Shown here: positions 1-6,329 of the stretch, piece after piece
How the letters are laid out: each line of letters opens with the position of its first letter
How positions within the stretch are numbered: position 1 is the stretch's first letter
Source: CAJXCL01 sp964394335
Lineage (GTDB): Bacteria > Nitrospinota > Nitrospinia > CAJXCL01
Assembly: GCA_964394335.1 (NCBI GenBank)
Contig: CAYMVZ010000105.1
Span: forward strand, 1-8,207
Direction of reading: 5' to 3'
DNA length: 8,207 nt
Program-made: the position numbers and the translations under genes
Notes under the pieces: generated by a model
Database searches by the model: none
Seen by the model: only the letters and a program-made list of their open reading frames with translations
What the model was told of the DNA's origin: nothing

Positions 1-7
1 CTTTCCT

Positions 8-27
8 CCCCGTGCTCCCGCACGGGG
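8..27. repeat. GC-rich perfect hairpin at the left edge
   Basis: An 8-bp perfect inverted repeat, CCCCGTGC at 8-15 and GCACGGGG at 20-27, closes a TCCC loop. It stands out in otherwise AT-rich DNA. It could be the terminator of a gene left of the window, although the T-rich stretch after it (37-44) is displaced and interrupted. It could also be a single CRISPR-type repeat: the CCCC/GGGG stem resembles type I-E repeats. Only one copy is visible, so neither reading can be confirmed here. Confidence 0.5.
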
Positions 28-36
28 TATCCAGGG

Positions 37-1443
37 TTGTTTTCTCATGAAATGATAAAAAAAATCAGCAACAGGCTTAGAGATCTTGATACCCAAGCCA
101 TAGATGTTGAATCAAAATTTCAACAGATTAAAGATGAAAAATCTGTTGTGGATAAAATTGAAGAGAGAATAAACAAGCTTAATTCTTTCATGGTAAATAA
201 TCTTGGAAACAAGATGAAAATTTTAAAAGAGGAAATGAAAATTATTGACAGTGTAAGGCAAGTTATGGATAGGTTCAATACGCTGGCAGAAGAAGGAGAA
301 AAAAGAATCGCTCATTTCGATCAATCTCTAAAAATAATTGAAGCTATAGAAAACAGACTAAAAAAAATTAATGAGATAAATGATGGCACAAATAAAAAAT
401 TAGAGGACACGATAGTAAAGGAACAAACTATCAATCAAATTGAAAAGAAAATCTCTGATTTAAGTAATATGGTTATTAGTATTGACGTTAAAATGGAAAA
501 CCAGTTACAGCGGAAATCATTGGTAGAAAGCTTGGAAAAAAAATTGGATGGTTTAAATTATCATTTAGGTGAAACAGATATTAAGATGAAAAGTATTTCA
601 AAGAAAATTAGTTTTCTCGAACAGGCTGATAAAAAAATAGAAGATTTAAAAAATTTGGTGAAAGAAATTGACGAAAAAACTCTTGATGCTGCAAAAGAGA
701 AAATGTCTATTGATGACCAGGAAAGAAGAATGAATCATCTTTCATCTAAACTCAATATCATTGAAGACGGCGTGAATATTAAATTAAGAGAAATACAGGA
801 AGGACAGGCTGAGCTTTCTAAGATCGGCATGTATAAAGAAGATTTTGAAAAATCTGTTTCAGCTTTTGATGATAAACTGCAGGAGATTAATGAAAAGACG
901 CGTCAGGTAAGGCAAGCCGATAAAAAAATCAATGAACTGGAAGAAGTGGTTAAGGGTGTTGATCTGAAAATGGAGACCCTTAAAGAATATGAAGAAAACA
1001 TGAATTCGGCTGAGAAAAAGATGTCTTCCCTGTCTTATATGATGGAAAATATTTCAAATAAAATGACCTATATAAATGAGAAAGAAGAGATGCTTAAAAA
1101 TGCATATAAAGAACTCAGTACGCTGAATGTTTTAATTCAAGAAATGAAAACTGAAAAGGATAAGATTCTTAAAGAAAAAGAAAAAATGGATAAAGTCAGC
1201 AGTAATATAGGCGAATTAAATAGAATTATTGAAGATGCTGATTCAAAGATTCATGATCTAACATCTAAGATTAACTTAATTTCAAAACTGGAAAAACGTA
1301 TAAATGATCTAAATTTAATAGCTGAAGACGTTAATGTTAAAATTAAAAGCTTGAAAAATGATGAGTACGTTATAAACAGAGCAGGAAATCAAATTGCGGA
1401 ACTAAAGTTTTTGTTAGGAAAGATGGACAAAGAAAAAGAGTAA
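37..1443 (+). CDS. Coiled-coil protein built of 31-residue tandem repeats
   Basis: I do not recognise a named family. The 468-residue product is almost wholly predicted alpha-helical coiled coil, highly charged (K/E/D) and without a signal peptide, membrane segment or catalytic motif, so a cytoplasmic structural or scaffold role is plausible but inferred. It is a tandem array of a 31-residue unit starting at residues 11, 42, 74, 105, 136, 167, 198, 229, 264, 295, 326, 357, 388 and 419, with a partial last unit at 450-468. Twelve of 14 full units are exactly 31 residues; the others are 32 (42-73) and 35 (229-263). A typical unit begins like EKKISDLSNMVISIDVKM, with hydrophobic residues at unit positions 4, 7, 10-11, 14 and 18, frequent D/N at 15 and K at 17. 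The start is uncertain: TTG 37 has AGGG directly adjacent, ATG 52 has no good Shine-Dalgarno sequence, and the frame is open to the left edge. The gene is very AT-rich compared with its neighbours. Confidence 0.85.
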   Translation: MFSHEMIKKISNRLRDLDTQAIDVESKFQQIKDEKSVVDKIEERINKLNSFMVNNLGNKMKILKEEMKIIDSVRQVMDRFNTLAEEGEKRIAHFDQSLKIIEAIENRLKKINEINDGTNKKLEDTIVKEQTINQIEKKISDLSNMVISIDVKMENQLQRKSLVESLEKKLDGLNYHLGETDIKMKSISKKISFLEQADKKIEDLKNLVKEIDEKTLDAAKEKMSIDDQERRMNHLSSKLNIIEDGVNIKLREIQEGQAELSKIGMYKEDFEKSVSAFDDKLQEINEKTRQVRQADKKINELEEVVKGVDLKMETLKEYEENMNSAEKKMSSLSYMMENISNKMTYINEKEEMLKNAYKELSTLNVLIQEMKTEKDKILKEKEKMDKVSSNIGELNRIIEDADSKIHDLTSKINLISKLEKRINDLNLIAEDVNVKIKSLKNDEYVINRAGNQIAELKFLLGKMDKEKE

Positions 1444-1564
1444 AAGTTAAAACCAAATCTAAACTTGACTTACGTATAATCACACGAACGTTGGAAGTAC
1501 TTAGCGAGCGCATCCTCGTAGCTTTTTCCGCGAGAAGCTTCAAAATAGATAGGGCTGTTTTGGT
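1444..1564 (+). other. Leader region upstream of mtnP
   Basis: This is 121 bp between the coiled-coil gene and mtnP. A TATAAT at 1475-1480 could be a -10 box but has no good -35 at the usual spacing; a TTGACT at 1465-1470 lies only 4 nt before it. Bases 1520-1539 can fold into an 8-bp hairpin with two G-U pairs (AGCTTTTT/GAGAAGCT type) around a CCGC loop. AGGG at 1551-1554, 10 nt before the mtnP ATG, is the likely weak ribosome binding site. No poly-T terminator for the upstream gene is visible, so read-through into mtnP is possible. Confidence 0.35.
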
Positions 1565-2422
1565 ATGGGTAAAATTGGAGTTATAGGAGGAAGCGGTCTT
1601 TATGAAATGGAGGCGCTTAAAAATAAAGAATCTATTAAGATTGATACCCCATTTGGTTCTCCTTCTGATAAATACATCACCGGAAGCATAAATTCAAAAG
1701 AAGTGGTTTTTTTGCCGAGGCATGGCTGCGGACATAGTATATTACCTTCCGAATTAAATTTTAAAGCCAATATTTACGGGATGAAAGTCCTTGGAGTGGA
1801 TCGAATCCTTTCTGTAAGCGCTGTGGGTAGTTTAAAAAAGGAAATCGTTCCCGGAGATATTGTCATTCCATTTCAATTCTACGATCATACGAGGTTCAGA
1901 CCAAGTACGTTTTTCGGTAATGGCATTGTCGGTCATTTGTCTTTTGGCGATCCTATTTGTCTCGATACGGCTAATGTTGTGTTCCAGGCAGCCCAAAAAG
2001 CAGGAGCTAAAGTACACAAAGGTGGAACCTATATTTGCATTGAAGGACCTCAATTTTCAACACGAGCGGAATCCAATATTTATAGAAGCTGGGGAATGGA
2101 TATTATTGGAATGACTAACGTAAATGAGGCTAAATTGGCGCGAGAAGCGGAAATTTGTTATACAACTATTGCGCTTTCGACAGACTATGATTGCTGGTAC
2201 GAAGAAGAGGAAAGTGTAACCGCTGAATCGGTAATAGAAGTAATCAAAAAGAATGTTCAAATGGCACGGAAAATTATAGCTGAAAGCGTTGCCATGATAC
2301 CTGAAAAAAGAAAATGTCCCTGTGTAAATATCTTGGAAAATGCTGTTTTGACAGATCCGAATATTATTCCGGATGAGGTTAAAAAAAATTTGAAACCTGT
2401 TATAGGAAAATACATTAAATGA
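1565..2422 (+). CDS. mtnP: S-methyl-5'-thioadenosine phosphorylase (MTAP)
   Basis: This enzyme cleaves 5'-methylthioadenosine with phosphate to adenine and 5-methylthioribose-1-phosphate, recycling the by-product of polyamine synthesis and other SAM-consuming reactions in the cytoplasm. The 285-residue length matches the purine nucleoside phosphorylase/MTAP family (human MTAP 283). Visible motifs are the N-terminal phosphate-binding GGSGLY (8-13), PRHG (51-54), EGPQFSTRAES (160-170), MTNVNEAKLAREAEICY (183-199) and STDYDCW (205-211). The last favours methylthioadenosine over inosine/guanosine as substrate, because the TDYDCW form is typical of MTAP. A C-x-C pair (C251, C253) sits near the C-terminus, where some archaeal MTAPs carry a disulfide CxC motif; its role here is inference. 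ATG 1565 gives the canonical N-terminus. The stop overlaps the hemL start by four bases (ATGA), so the two are translationally coupled. Confidence 0.95.
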   Translation: MGKIGVIGGSGLYEMEALKNKESIKIDTPFGSPSDKYITGSINSKEVVFLPRHGCGHSILPSELNFKANIYGMKVLGVDRILSVSAVGSLKKEIVPGDIVIPFQFYDHTRFRPSTFFGNGIVGHLSFGDPICLDTANVVFQAAQKAGAKVHKGGTYICIEGPQFSTRAESNIYRSWGMDIIGMTNVNEAKLAREAEICYTTIALSTDYDCWYEEEESVTAESVIEVIKKNVQMARKIIAESVAMIPEKRKCPCVNILENAVLTDPNIIPDEVKKNLKPVIGKYIK

Positions 2423-3699
2423 TCACAAAATCAGAAACGTTATTTTGTGAAGCACAAAAATTTATTCCCGGCGGGGTGAATAGCCCTGTCAGGGCATTTA
2501 AATCAGTTGATATGTCTCCGCTTTTCATTAAAAAGGCTTCTGGTTCAAAGATCACTGATGTAGATGATAATGAATATATAGATTATGTTGGATCATGGGG
2601 GCCTCTTATACTTGGACACACGCATCCTGAGATAGTTGTAGCTCTTGAAAACGCGTTGTCAAAGGGCACCAGCTATGGCGCACCAACTGAAATAGAAACA
2701 CAATTGGCCAAATTGGTTATTCAAACGGTTCCCTCTATTGAAATTGTAAGGATGGTAAATTCAGGGACCGAAGCATCCATGAGCGCTATCAGGTTAGCTC
2801 GTGGATATACCGGGAGAGAGAAGATAATCAAATTTGAAGGATGCTACCATGGGCATGTTGATTGTTTGCTGGTTAAGGCTGGATCAGGAGCTTCTACACT
2901 TGGAATTCCGGACAGTCCCGGCATTACTGAAGATTTGGCCAAGCTGACAATTACACTACCTTTTAATGATATTGAGAAGGTGAAAGAATGTTTTGAAAAA
3001 GAAGGGGATCAGATTGCCTGCATTATCCTGGAACCGGTTGCCGGCAATATGGGTGTCATCCCTCCTGAAAAAGGATTTCTTGAAAATTTAAAAAAAATTG
3101 CAGAACAATACAAATCGATTTTAATATTTGATGAAGTTATGACAGGTTTCCGAGTGGCCTTTGGTGGAGCACAAGAACTTTTCGGGATTACTCCGGATTT
3201 GACTTGCCTGGGAAAAATTATTGGAGGAGGTCTTCCGGTTGGAGCCTATGGAGGTAAGAAGGAAATAATGAACCACATTGCTCCGTTAGGGCCTATATAT
3301 CAAGCAGGGACCTTATCAGGAAATCCATTAGCCATGACCGCAGGAATAGCGACTCTAAACCTTCTTTCGAGAAACGGATTTTATGATGACCTCAATCAAA
3401 AAGCCGACTATCTTTCTTCCGAATTGAAATCTCTTGCTGAAGAAAAAGGGCTTCCTGTCTATTTTACAAGAGTAGGTTCGATGTTTTCTTCGTTCTTTAC
3501 AGACAATCAGGTCAAAAACTACGAAGATGCAAAAAAGTCGAATCTCACCATGTTTACGAAATATTTTCAAAATATGTTGAATAACGGTATCTACCTTGCT
3601 CCATCCCAATTTGAAGCCGGTTTTATATCTTCAGCACATACGCGCGAAGATATTGACAAAACCCTTGATGCAGCTCGAAAATCGTTCCAAAGTATTTAG
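2419..3699 (+). CDS. hemL: Glutamate-1-semialdehyde 2,1-aminomutase
   Basis: This PLP-dependent class III aminotransferase-fold enzyme converts glutamate-1-semialdehyde to 5-aminolevulinate, the second step of the C5 tetrapyrrole pathway. The product is 426 residues, the normal family length. Visible motifs include the N-terminal PGGVNSPVRAF (17-27), SWGPLILGHTHP (59-70), the PLP-phosphate loop NSGTEASMSAIRLAR (114-128), GCYHGH (141-146), EPVAGNMGV (205-213), the PLP-ring aspartate in FDEVMTGFR (237-245) and the Schiff-base lysine K266 in LGKIIGGGLPVGAYGG. TLSGNPLAM near residue 300 is also typical. No key residue is missing. The ATG overlaps the mtnP stop and there is no separate promoter, so it is expressed with mtnP. 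The pairing with mtnP has no obvious biochemical logic. Confidence 0.97.
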   Translation: MITKSETLFCEAQKFIPGGVNSPVRAFKSVDMSPLFIKKASGSKITDVDDNEYIDYVGSWGPLILGHTHPEIVVALENALSKGTSYGAPTEIETQLAKLVIQTVPSIEIVRMVNSGTEASMSAIRLARGYTGREKIIKFEGCYHGHVDCLLVKAGSGASTLGIPDSPGITEDLAKLTITLPFNDIEKVKECFEKEGDQIACIILEPVAGNMGVIPPEKGFLENLKKIAEQYKSILIFDEVMTGFRVAFGGAQELFGITPDLTCLGKIIGGGLPVGAYGGKKEIMNHIAPLGPIYQAGTLSGNPLAMTAGIATLNLLSRNGFYDDLNQKADYLSSELKSLAEEKGLPVYFTRVGSMFSSFFTDNQVKNYEDAKKSNLTMFTKYFQNMLNNGIYLAPSQFEAGFISSAHTREDIDKTLDAARKSFQSI

Positions 3700-3719
3700 G
3701 AATAAAGTAAAAATTCACC

Positions 3720-3926
3720 CTGGAGATCACAGCGCGGCAAGTTGACGCAACCAAATGGAGCTTCCGCTCCGGCATTCTGAAAGCGAGACAAGTAATAACC
3801 GGTTCCATGTCAAAAACTGATTGCGTGGCAAAATACAACCAGCTGATAAGAAGCGAAGAAAAATCGGGGGATTCATCAGTTTACAAAGGGAAAGAAATTT
3901 TTTATAATCTTTTACAAGATGAATAA
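3720..3926 (+). CDS. Probable small ORF between hemL and the FtsB-like gene
   Basis: The frame is open from 3711 (after TAA 3708-3710) to TAA 3924-3926 and reads as a plausible soluble basic/polar peptide, including the stretches KWSFRSGILKARQVITGS and KGKEIFYNLLQDE. It overlaps the start of the next gene by 8 bp (ATGAATAA), the usual architecture of translational coupling, and fills an otherwise empty 219-bp gap in the operon. No ATG, GTG or TTG lies near its 5' end. CTG 3720 would give 68 residues, while the first in-frame ATG (3807) gives only 39 and has no Shine-Dalgarno sequence. AGGA at 3698-3701 is 18 nt before the CTG, which is long. I do not recognise a family. A non-standard start, a sequencing error or a decayed gene are all possible; the start is a guess. 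Confidence 0.4.
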   Translation: MEITARQVDATKWSFRSGILKARQVITGSMSKTDCVAKYNQLIRSEEKSGDSSVYKGKEIFYNLLQDE

Positions 3927-4236
3927 AAATTTGTTTACCTTAAATAAAGTTATAATAGCGGTTTGCTTAGCGGTATTTGTTTCGCTTTTTTCTTTTGCTG
4001 TCTTTAATAAAAAGGGAATATTAAGAACCACGGACTTAAGCCGTAAATTAGATGATATTAAAAGTAACATCAGTCGTCTGGAAAATGAAAACCGGGTGCT
4101 AGTTGAGGCAATACATTCTTATAAGTCAGAAGATTTTCAAATTGAAAAAATCGCTCGGGAAGACCTTGGCATGGCAAAAGAAAACGAAGTCGTAATTAAA
4201 ATTGTTAAAGAAAAAAAATCTCAGCCCAACTTCTAA
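3919..4236 (+). CDS. FtsB/DivIC-like septum formation initiator protein
   Basis: This is a 105-residue bitopic membrane protein of the septum formation initiator family (DivIC/FtsB). In known members it pairs with FtsL and FtsQ to activate septal peptidoglycan synthesis. The sequence shows a short cytoplasmic N-terminus, one transmembrane helix at about 11-29, an extracytoplasmic coiled coil at about 37-66 (SRKLDDIKSNISRLENENR) and the family's C-terminal signature IEKIAREDLGMAKENEVVIKI (75-95; compare IA-RE-LG-x-x-x-x-EvV). Length and architecture match the family. No strong Shine-Dalgarno sequence precedes ATG 3919, and the start overlaps the end of the small ORF above, which suggests re-initiation after upstream translation. 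Assignment to FtsB rather than another DivIC-like paralogue is not possible from sequence alone. Confidence 0.85.
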   Translation: MNKNLFTLNKVIIAVCLAVFVSLFSFAVFNKKGILRTTDLSRKLDDIKSNISRLENENRVLVEAIHSYKSEDFQIEKIAREDLGMAKENEVVIKIVKEKKSQPNF

Positions 4237-4288
4237 TTTTGAAGGAGAAGGTAGAAAAGAAGATCCGGAATTAACTCATCTTTCCTTG

Positions 4289-5989
4289 TTATCGTTTATT
4301 AGCGGTCTCTATAAGCAAATCCAATGCTGTTATGCGATTTAGTATAACTTGGGAGTTTCCTGCTGAGCTATAGGTAAATCCAAGGCTGCTATGTACGTTA
4401 ACATAATCCGGCTTGATCCGTATACTTTCCTTAAGCTCATTTATAGCCTTTTGAACGTTTCCTGCTGCTTTATACGTCAACCCCAGTTCATAATGCGCCT
4501 CAGCGTCATCCGGTCTGATCATTACAGTTTTTTTTAATTCTTTTATTGCTTCTGTATATTTTTCTGCTTTTTTATATATCAACCCGAGGGCATGATGTGC
4601 TTCAGCGTGATCGGACTTATTTTTTATAGTTTCCTTAAATTTTTTAATCGCTTCCTCAGTGTTTCCAGCGTCCCAATAAATCAGACCAAGGTCATAATAT
4701 GCCACCGTATGATCAGGCTTAATTTTTATAGTTTCCATCAATTCTTTAATAGCACCTTGAGTTTTCCCCTTTTCCATATTCCTTACGCCGAGGATAAAAT
4801 GAGTCTCAGCGAGATTGTCAAGCGCAAATGCAAAATCCGGTTTGATATTGAGGGCCTTCTTGAATTCATTAATTGCCATTTGCAGCTTCCCTGTTTTTGC
4901 ATATGCTTGTCCCAGTTTAACATATGTAAATGAATCATCCGGTTTTAGGCTTATGACCTCATTAAATTCTTTGATCGCTTCATCGTGGTTATCTTTATCC
5001 AAATATATTGATGCAAGTTTAAAATGTGTTTCTGCCAGGTTTTCAACCGCGGCAGGATAATCTGGGATGATCCTTAAAGCTTTCCTGAATTCTTTAATTG
5101 CGTCTTGGTAGTTCCCTACTTCTTCATGCATTTGTCCAAGACTAACGCGCGCCTCCACGTAATCCGGTTTTAATCTTATGGCTTCTTTGTACTCTTCAAA
5201 CGCCTCATCATAATTCCTAGTTAACTCATACAGCATTCCACGGTTATAATGCGGCTCTGCATAATCAGGCTTGATTCTCATAGCTTCTTTATATTCCAAG
5301 ATCGCCTCATAGTAGCGACCCGCCTGCTTGTACGCCACTCCAATCCTATTATGGATTGCTGCGATACTAAAGTGAGCTACTGAGTCGTAAGGTTTGATCC
5401 TTATGGCTTCTTTATACTCTCTAATTGCCTCCCGGTAGTTTTCTATTTCTTCATATGCCACTCCAAGATCATAATGTGCCTCTGCGTTATCCGGGTTTAA
5501 TCTTATTACTTCTTTGTACTCGTTGATTGCGTCTTCATATTCTCCTAACACGTCATACGCACTTCCAAGATTATAATGCGCCTCTACATAATTCGGCGTG
5601 ATCTTTAAAGCTTCTTCGTAGTGAATAATCGCCTTATCGTAGTTTCCAACCCATCTGTACGCTGATCCGAGGGAATTATGAGCCTTTGCATCATAGAATC
5701 TTAACCTTACGACTTCCTCATACTCTTTAATTGCTTTATCATAGATTCCTAATTCTTCATACACTTTTCCAAGGGAACTGTGAGCCACCGCGTCATCCGG
5801 GTTTTTCTCTAAAGTTTTTTTTAATTGGACTATTTTTCTTTGCAGGTTATTGGTATATTCCGTCTCAGCATAGCCTGAATTTGAAAGCGTTAAGATCAAT
5901 AGTATTAGCAAAGCTTTACCTGCAAGTGAGCAGAGCCTCACAATTATTCTCAAGAGGTACGTAAAGGTTTTAAAAAGCAACAACCTCAT
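4289..5989 (-). CDS. Exported tetratricopeptide-repeat protein, 14 TPRs
   Basis: The 566-residue protein starts with a basic, strongly hydrophobic export signal (residues 1-41) ending in SGYA before ETEY, so cleavage after A41 and a periplasmic or envelope location are likely. Residues 51-547 are 14 consecutive TPR units of the type EAIKEYKEAIRIKPDYAEAH, with conserved alanines, glycine in LG and the KPD/NPD helix cap. Units start at 51, 85, 119, 153, 187, 228, 262, 296, 337, 371, 412, 446, 480 and 514. Eleven are 34 residues; units 5, 8 and 10 are 41, each with a 7-residue insertion between helices. A 19-residue tail follows. TPR solenoids bind proteins; the partner is unknown. The start ATG (complement of 5987-5989) has AGGA 11 nt upstream (complement of 6001-6004). 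The gene converges on the FtsB-like gene and diverges from the Bax inhibitor gene, so it is probably its own transcription unit. Confidence 0.93.
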   Translation of the reverse strand: MRLLLFKTFTYLLRIIVRLCSLAGKALLILLILTLSNSGYAETEYTNNLQRKIVQLKKTLEKNPDDAVAHSSLGKVYEELGIYDKAIKEYEEVVRLRFYDAKAHNSLGSAYRWVGNYDKAIIHYEEALKITPNYVEAHYNLGSAYDVLGEYEDAINEYKEVIRLNPDNAEAHYDLGVAYEEIENYREAIREYKEAIRIKPYDSVAHFSIAAIHNRIGVAYKQAGRYYEAILEYKEAMRIKPDYAEPHYNRGMLYELTRNYDEAFEEYKEAIRLKPDYVEARVSLGQMHEEVGNYQDAIKEFRKALRIIPDYPAAVENLAETHFKLASIYLDKDNHDEAIKEFNEVISLKPDDSFTYVKLGQAYAKTGKLQMAINEFKKALNIKPDFAFALDNLAETHFILGVRNMEKGKTQGAIKELMETIKIKPDHTVAYYDLGLIYWDAGNTEEAIKKFKETIKNKSDHAEAHHALGLIYKKAEKYTEAIKELKKTVMIRPDDAEAHYELGLTYKAAGNVQKAINELKESIRIKPDYVNVHSSLGFTYSSAGNSQVILNRITALDLLIETANKR

Positions 5990-6092
5990 AGTTTAATAAT
6001 TCCTATATATGTTACTATTTAAACGATACCATGTTCATAATTTAATTCAATATGAAATTACCTTGTAAAATCTTCCTCTTCGAGTAAGTTTT

Positions 6093-6139
6093 TTTACCCC
6101 CCCTCAGTCCCCACTTTAAGGGGGATTAAGGGGGGTAAA
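6093..6139. repeat. C/G-run palindromic intergenic repeat
   Basis: An imperfect inverted repeat about 47 bp long has a left arm TTTACCCCCC...CAGTCCCC and a right arm GGGGGATTAAGGGGGGTAAA around a loop of about 7 nt (ACTTTAA). The arms differ by a few mismatches. Elements with this pattern, C-run, spacer, C-run, then the mirrored G-runs, are dispersed in many environmental bacterial genomes, and this looks like one copy of such a non-coding family. Only one copy is present here, so its repetitive nature is inferred from recall. It may fold into a strong stem in RNA and act as a bidirectional transcription barrier. Confidence 0.6.
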
Positions 6140-6154
6140 TTTATTTTGATTTAG

Positions 6155-6211
6155 GCAAAGCCCCGCTAAGCGTGGCTTCGCAGATTCGCCCAAAGGAGAA
6201 TAGCTGCGAAG
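6155..6211. repeat. Two overlapping, mutually exclusive hairpins
   Basis: Hairpin A pairs GCaAAGCC (6155-6162) with GGCTTcGC (6174-6181) and includes an inner CGC-TAA-GCG stem. Hairpin B pairs CTTCGCAG (6176-6183) with CTGCGAAG (6204-6211), a perfect 8-bp stem with a 20-nt loop. The two share bases 6176-6181, so a transcript could form only one at a time. They lie upstream of the predicted promoter for the Bax inhibitor gene, so they would not be in its main mRNA. They may instead be part of the same repeat-rich intergenic element as the palindrome to the left. Confidence 0.5.
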
Positions 6212-6216
6212 ACTTG

Positions 6217-6239
6217 AATTCGTTTTTCCTTACCGAATT
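6217..6239. promoter_or_regulatory. Inverted repeat just upstream of the -35 box
   Basis: AATTCG (6217-6222) and CGAATT (6234-6239) form a 6-bp perfect inverted repeat with 11 nt between the arms, ending 4 nt before the -35 hexamer. The position and geometry are compatible with a dimeric regulator site, but 6-bp repeats arise easily by chance in this composition. Confidence 0.2.
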
Positions 6240-6243
6240 GTGG

Positions 6244-6271
6244 TTGAGACTGCGCCGCGTTATGATATAAT
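6244..6271 (+). promoter_or_regulatory. Sigma70-type promoter with extended -10
   Basis: TTGAGA (6244-6249), a 16-nt spacer, and a perfect TATAAT (6266-6271). The -10 is preceded by TG at 6263-6264, giving the extended TGnTATAAT form. Transcription would begin near 6278, leaving a leader of about 50 nt before the Bax inhibitor ATG. This is the best promoter match in the window. Confidence 0.7.
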
Positions 6272-6315
6272 ATTAAAATTGGTTACAATAAAATTCAAAT
6301 TCAATAATATTGTTT

Positions 6316-6324
6316 AAGGGAGGA
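6316..6324 (+). promoter_or_regulatory. Strong ribosome binding site for the Bax inhibitor gene
   Basis: AAGGGAGGA sits 5 nt before ATG 6330, the strongest Shine-Dalgarno match in the window, and fixes the start of the gene. Confidence 0.8.
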
Positions 6325-6329
6325 AAATT

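Larger units (their letters stand above)
5990..6329. other. Divergent intergenic region, 340 bp
   Basis: This region separates the TPR gene (minus) from the Bax inhibitor gene (plus). Its first 80 bases are AT-rich and should hold the TPR gene promoter; a TTGAAT-16-TATCGT pair on the minus strand is only a weak candidate. Its centre holds the palindrome and hairpins listed separately, and its right part holds the plus-strand promoter and ribosome binding site. I see no convincing ORF in it. Confidence 0.7.

Noticed and set aside
1..36. CRISPR array
   Set aside because: A single repeat-like hairpin without a second copy, spacer or cas gene in the window is not enough.
1465..1480. TTGACT and TATAAT as a promoter pair
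   Set aside because: Only 4 nt separate them, far below the 15-19 nt needed; at most the TATAAT is an isolated -10.
1832..2260. Three ORFs of 67-84 codons on both strands inside mtnP
   Set aside because: They lie wholly within conserved MTAP motifs and have no independent support.
3623..3838. Minus-strand ORF of 71 codons across the hemL end
   Set aside because: It overlaps the conserved hemL C-terminus and the small plus-strand frame; no ribosome site and no neighbour on that strand.
4237..4288. Terminator or short ORF between the convergent FtsB-like and TPR genes
   Set aside because: The 52 bp hold a purine-rich stretch resembling a ribosome site (GAAGGAGAAGG) but no start codon with a worthwhile frame and no clear stem-loop.
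4592..5060. Plus-strand ORFs of 113 and 81 codons inside the TPR gene
   Set aside because: They are antisense to a repetitive TPR gene whose regular 34-residue units explain the sequence; no ribosome sites and no protein-like motifs.
6093..6211. Transposon end or MITE with target duplication
   Set aside because: No transposase and no clear flanking direct repeat could be seen; called only as an intergenic repeat.
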